From: Alphaproteobacteria bacterium
Lineage (GTDB): Bacteria; Pseudomonadota; Alphaproteobacteria; Rhizobiales; Devosiaceae
Length of the DNA: 12,380 bases
Assembly: GCA_013152625.1 (NCBI GenBank)
Contig: JAADFY010000070.1
Span: 1-12,380 of the forward strand
Reading direction: 5' to 3'
Numbering within the stretch: the stretch's first letter is position 1; each line of letters begins with the position of its first letter. Made by a program: the position numbers and the translations under genes. The notes below the pieces were generated by a model. It saw nothing but the letters and a program-made list of their open reading frames with translations, searched no databases and was not told the origin of the DNA. Of this stretch, positions 12,089 to 12,380 are shown in pieces.

Positions 12089-12380
12089 TTACCCTCATTG
12101 GAGTTCTGATCGCGTTACTGTTGTTGCCGGTGGCCACCTTGCATTTCCTGTGGGCGTCTGGCTCTCACTGGCCGGCCAAAAGCGAGGCAGCGCTGGTTCG
12201 GGCCGCCGTTGGCGCGGCGGATCAGAACGAAATGCCGCCGGTTGGCGTCACTCTGGTCGTTGCTGTGGGCATTGCCGGGGCCGGCCTTTGCGCGCTTTGG
12301 GGGGTGGGACTGATCGGTTTGCCACTGGCGGAATGGATGCGCCCGGCCAGCCAAATCGTGCTGGGGGTGATATTTACGGT
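12085..12380 (+). CDS. DUF3995-like membrane protein (partial, runs off the window)
   Basis: ATG 12085 overlaps the previous stop, and the frame stays open to the last base (98 complete codons). The N-terminal helix is MITLIGVLIALLLLPVATLHFLWA, followed by SGSHWPAKSEAALVRAAVG, a short loop ending NEMPP, a second helix (VTLVVAVGIAGAGLCALWGVG) and the start of a third. The pattern of a helix ending HFxWA, then a GxxWPxKxExALxRxxVG segment and MPP, resembles DUF3995, a family of small membrane proteins with no known activity. It is co-transcribed with the four-helix protein and probably under TetR control. The family name is a recognition call from memory and needs a profile search. Confidence 0.65.
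   Translation, partial: MITLIGVLIALLLLPVATLHFLWASGSHWPAKSEAALVRAAVGAADQNEMPPVGVTLVVAVGIAGAGLCALWGVGLIGLPLAEWMRPASQIVLGVIFT

Noticed and set aside
1..12380. CRISPR array, tRNA, rRNA, toxin-antitoxin or phage defence system
   Set aside because: No evenly spaced direct repeats, no cloverleaf-like sequence and no defence-type protein domains were seen on either strand.

Overview
The window looks like a chromosomal segment of a moderately GC-rich alphaproteobacterium, most likely of the Hyphomicrobiales. The clues are an alphaproteobacterial Atm1-type ABC exporter, a LysM protein of the kind common in that order, and short palindromic intergenic repeats. One repeat carries the AAGTGGGTACCGG-type core typical of Hyphomicrobiales genomes. 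The placement is inference; no rRNA or tRNA is present to confirm it.

Layout. (1) 1-201, + strand: the 3' end of a citramalate synthase gene. (2) 302-1219, +: a membrane-anchored or exported LysM protein with a long Pro/Glu hexapeptide-repeat linker. (3) 1274-3549, +: an ArsR-family regulator translationally coupled (ATGA overlap) to an Atm1/HMT1-type ABC half-transporter. (4) 3550-3872: a non-coding, repeat-rich gap with a perfect 19-bp stem-loop, a GC hairpin and a CGTCATTGC-ended inverted-repeat element. (5) 3873-8979, - strand: a padR - membrane-fusion protein - RND permease efflux operon. The RND gene is broken by a frameshift near 5468-5490. (6) 9126-10874, -: nadC followed 3 nt later by cysQ. 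(7) 10978-11029: a second palindromic repeat that overlaps the stop codon of the next gene. (8) 11028-11597, -: a TetR regulator. It is divergent from (9) 11687-12380, +: a small four-helix membrane protein coupled by ATGA to a DUF3995-like membrane protein cut by the window end.

How the parts work together. Three transporter or membrane-protein units each sit beside their own one-component repressor: arsR-ABC, padR-MFP-RND and tetR with two small membrane genes. In each case an inverted repeat overlaps a plausible promoter, which suggests local autoregulated circuits responding to metals or thiols, drugs or lipophiles, and an unknown ligand. The arsR and tetR transcripts are predicted to be leaderless. 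nadC and cysQ form a housekeeping pair: NAD biosynthesis, and 3'-phosphoadenosine phosphate turnover.

I found no clear novel defence or mobile system. The most notable observations are the split RND permease, the two related palindromic elements, the compact divergent tetR promoter, and a possible CTG-initiated N-terminal extension on the LysM protein.
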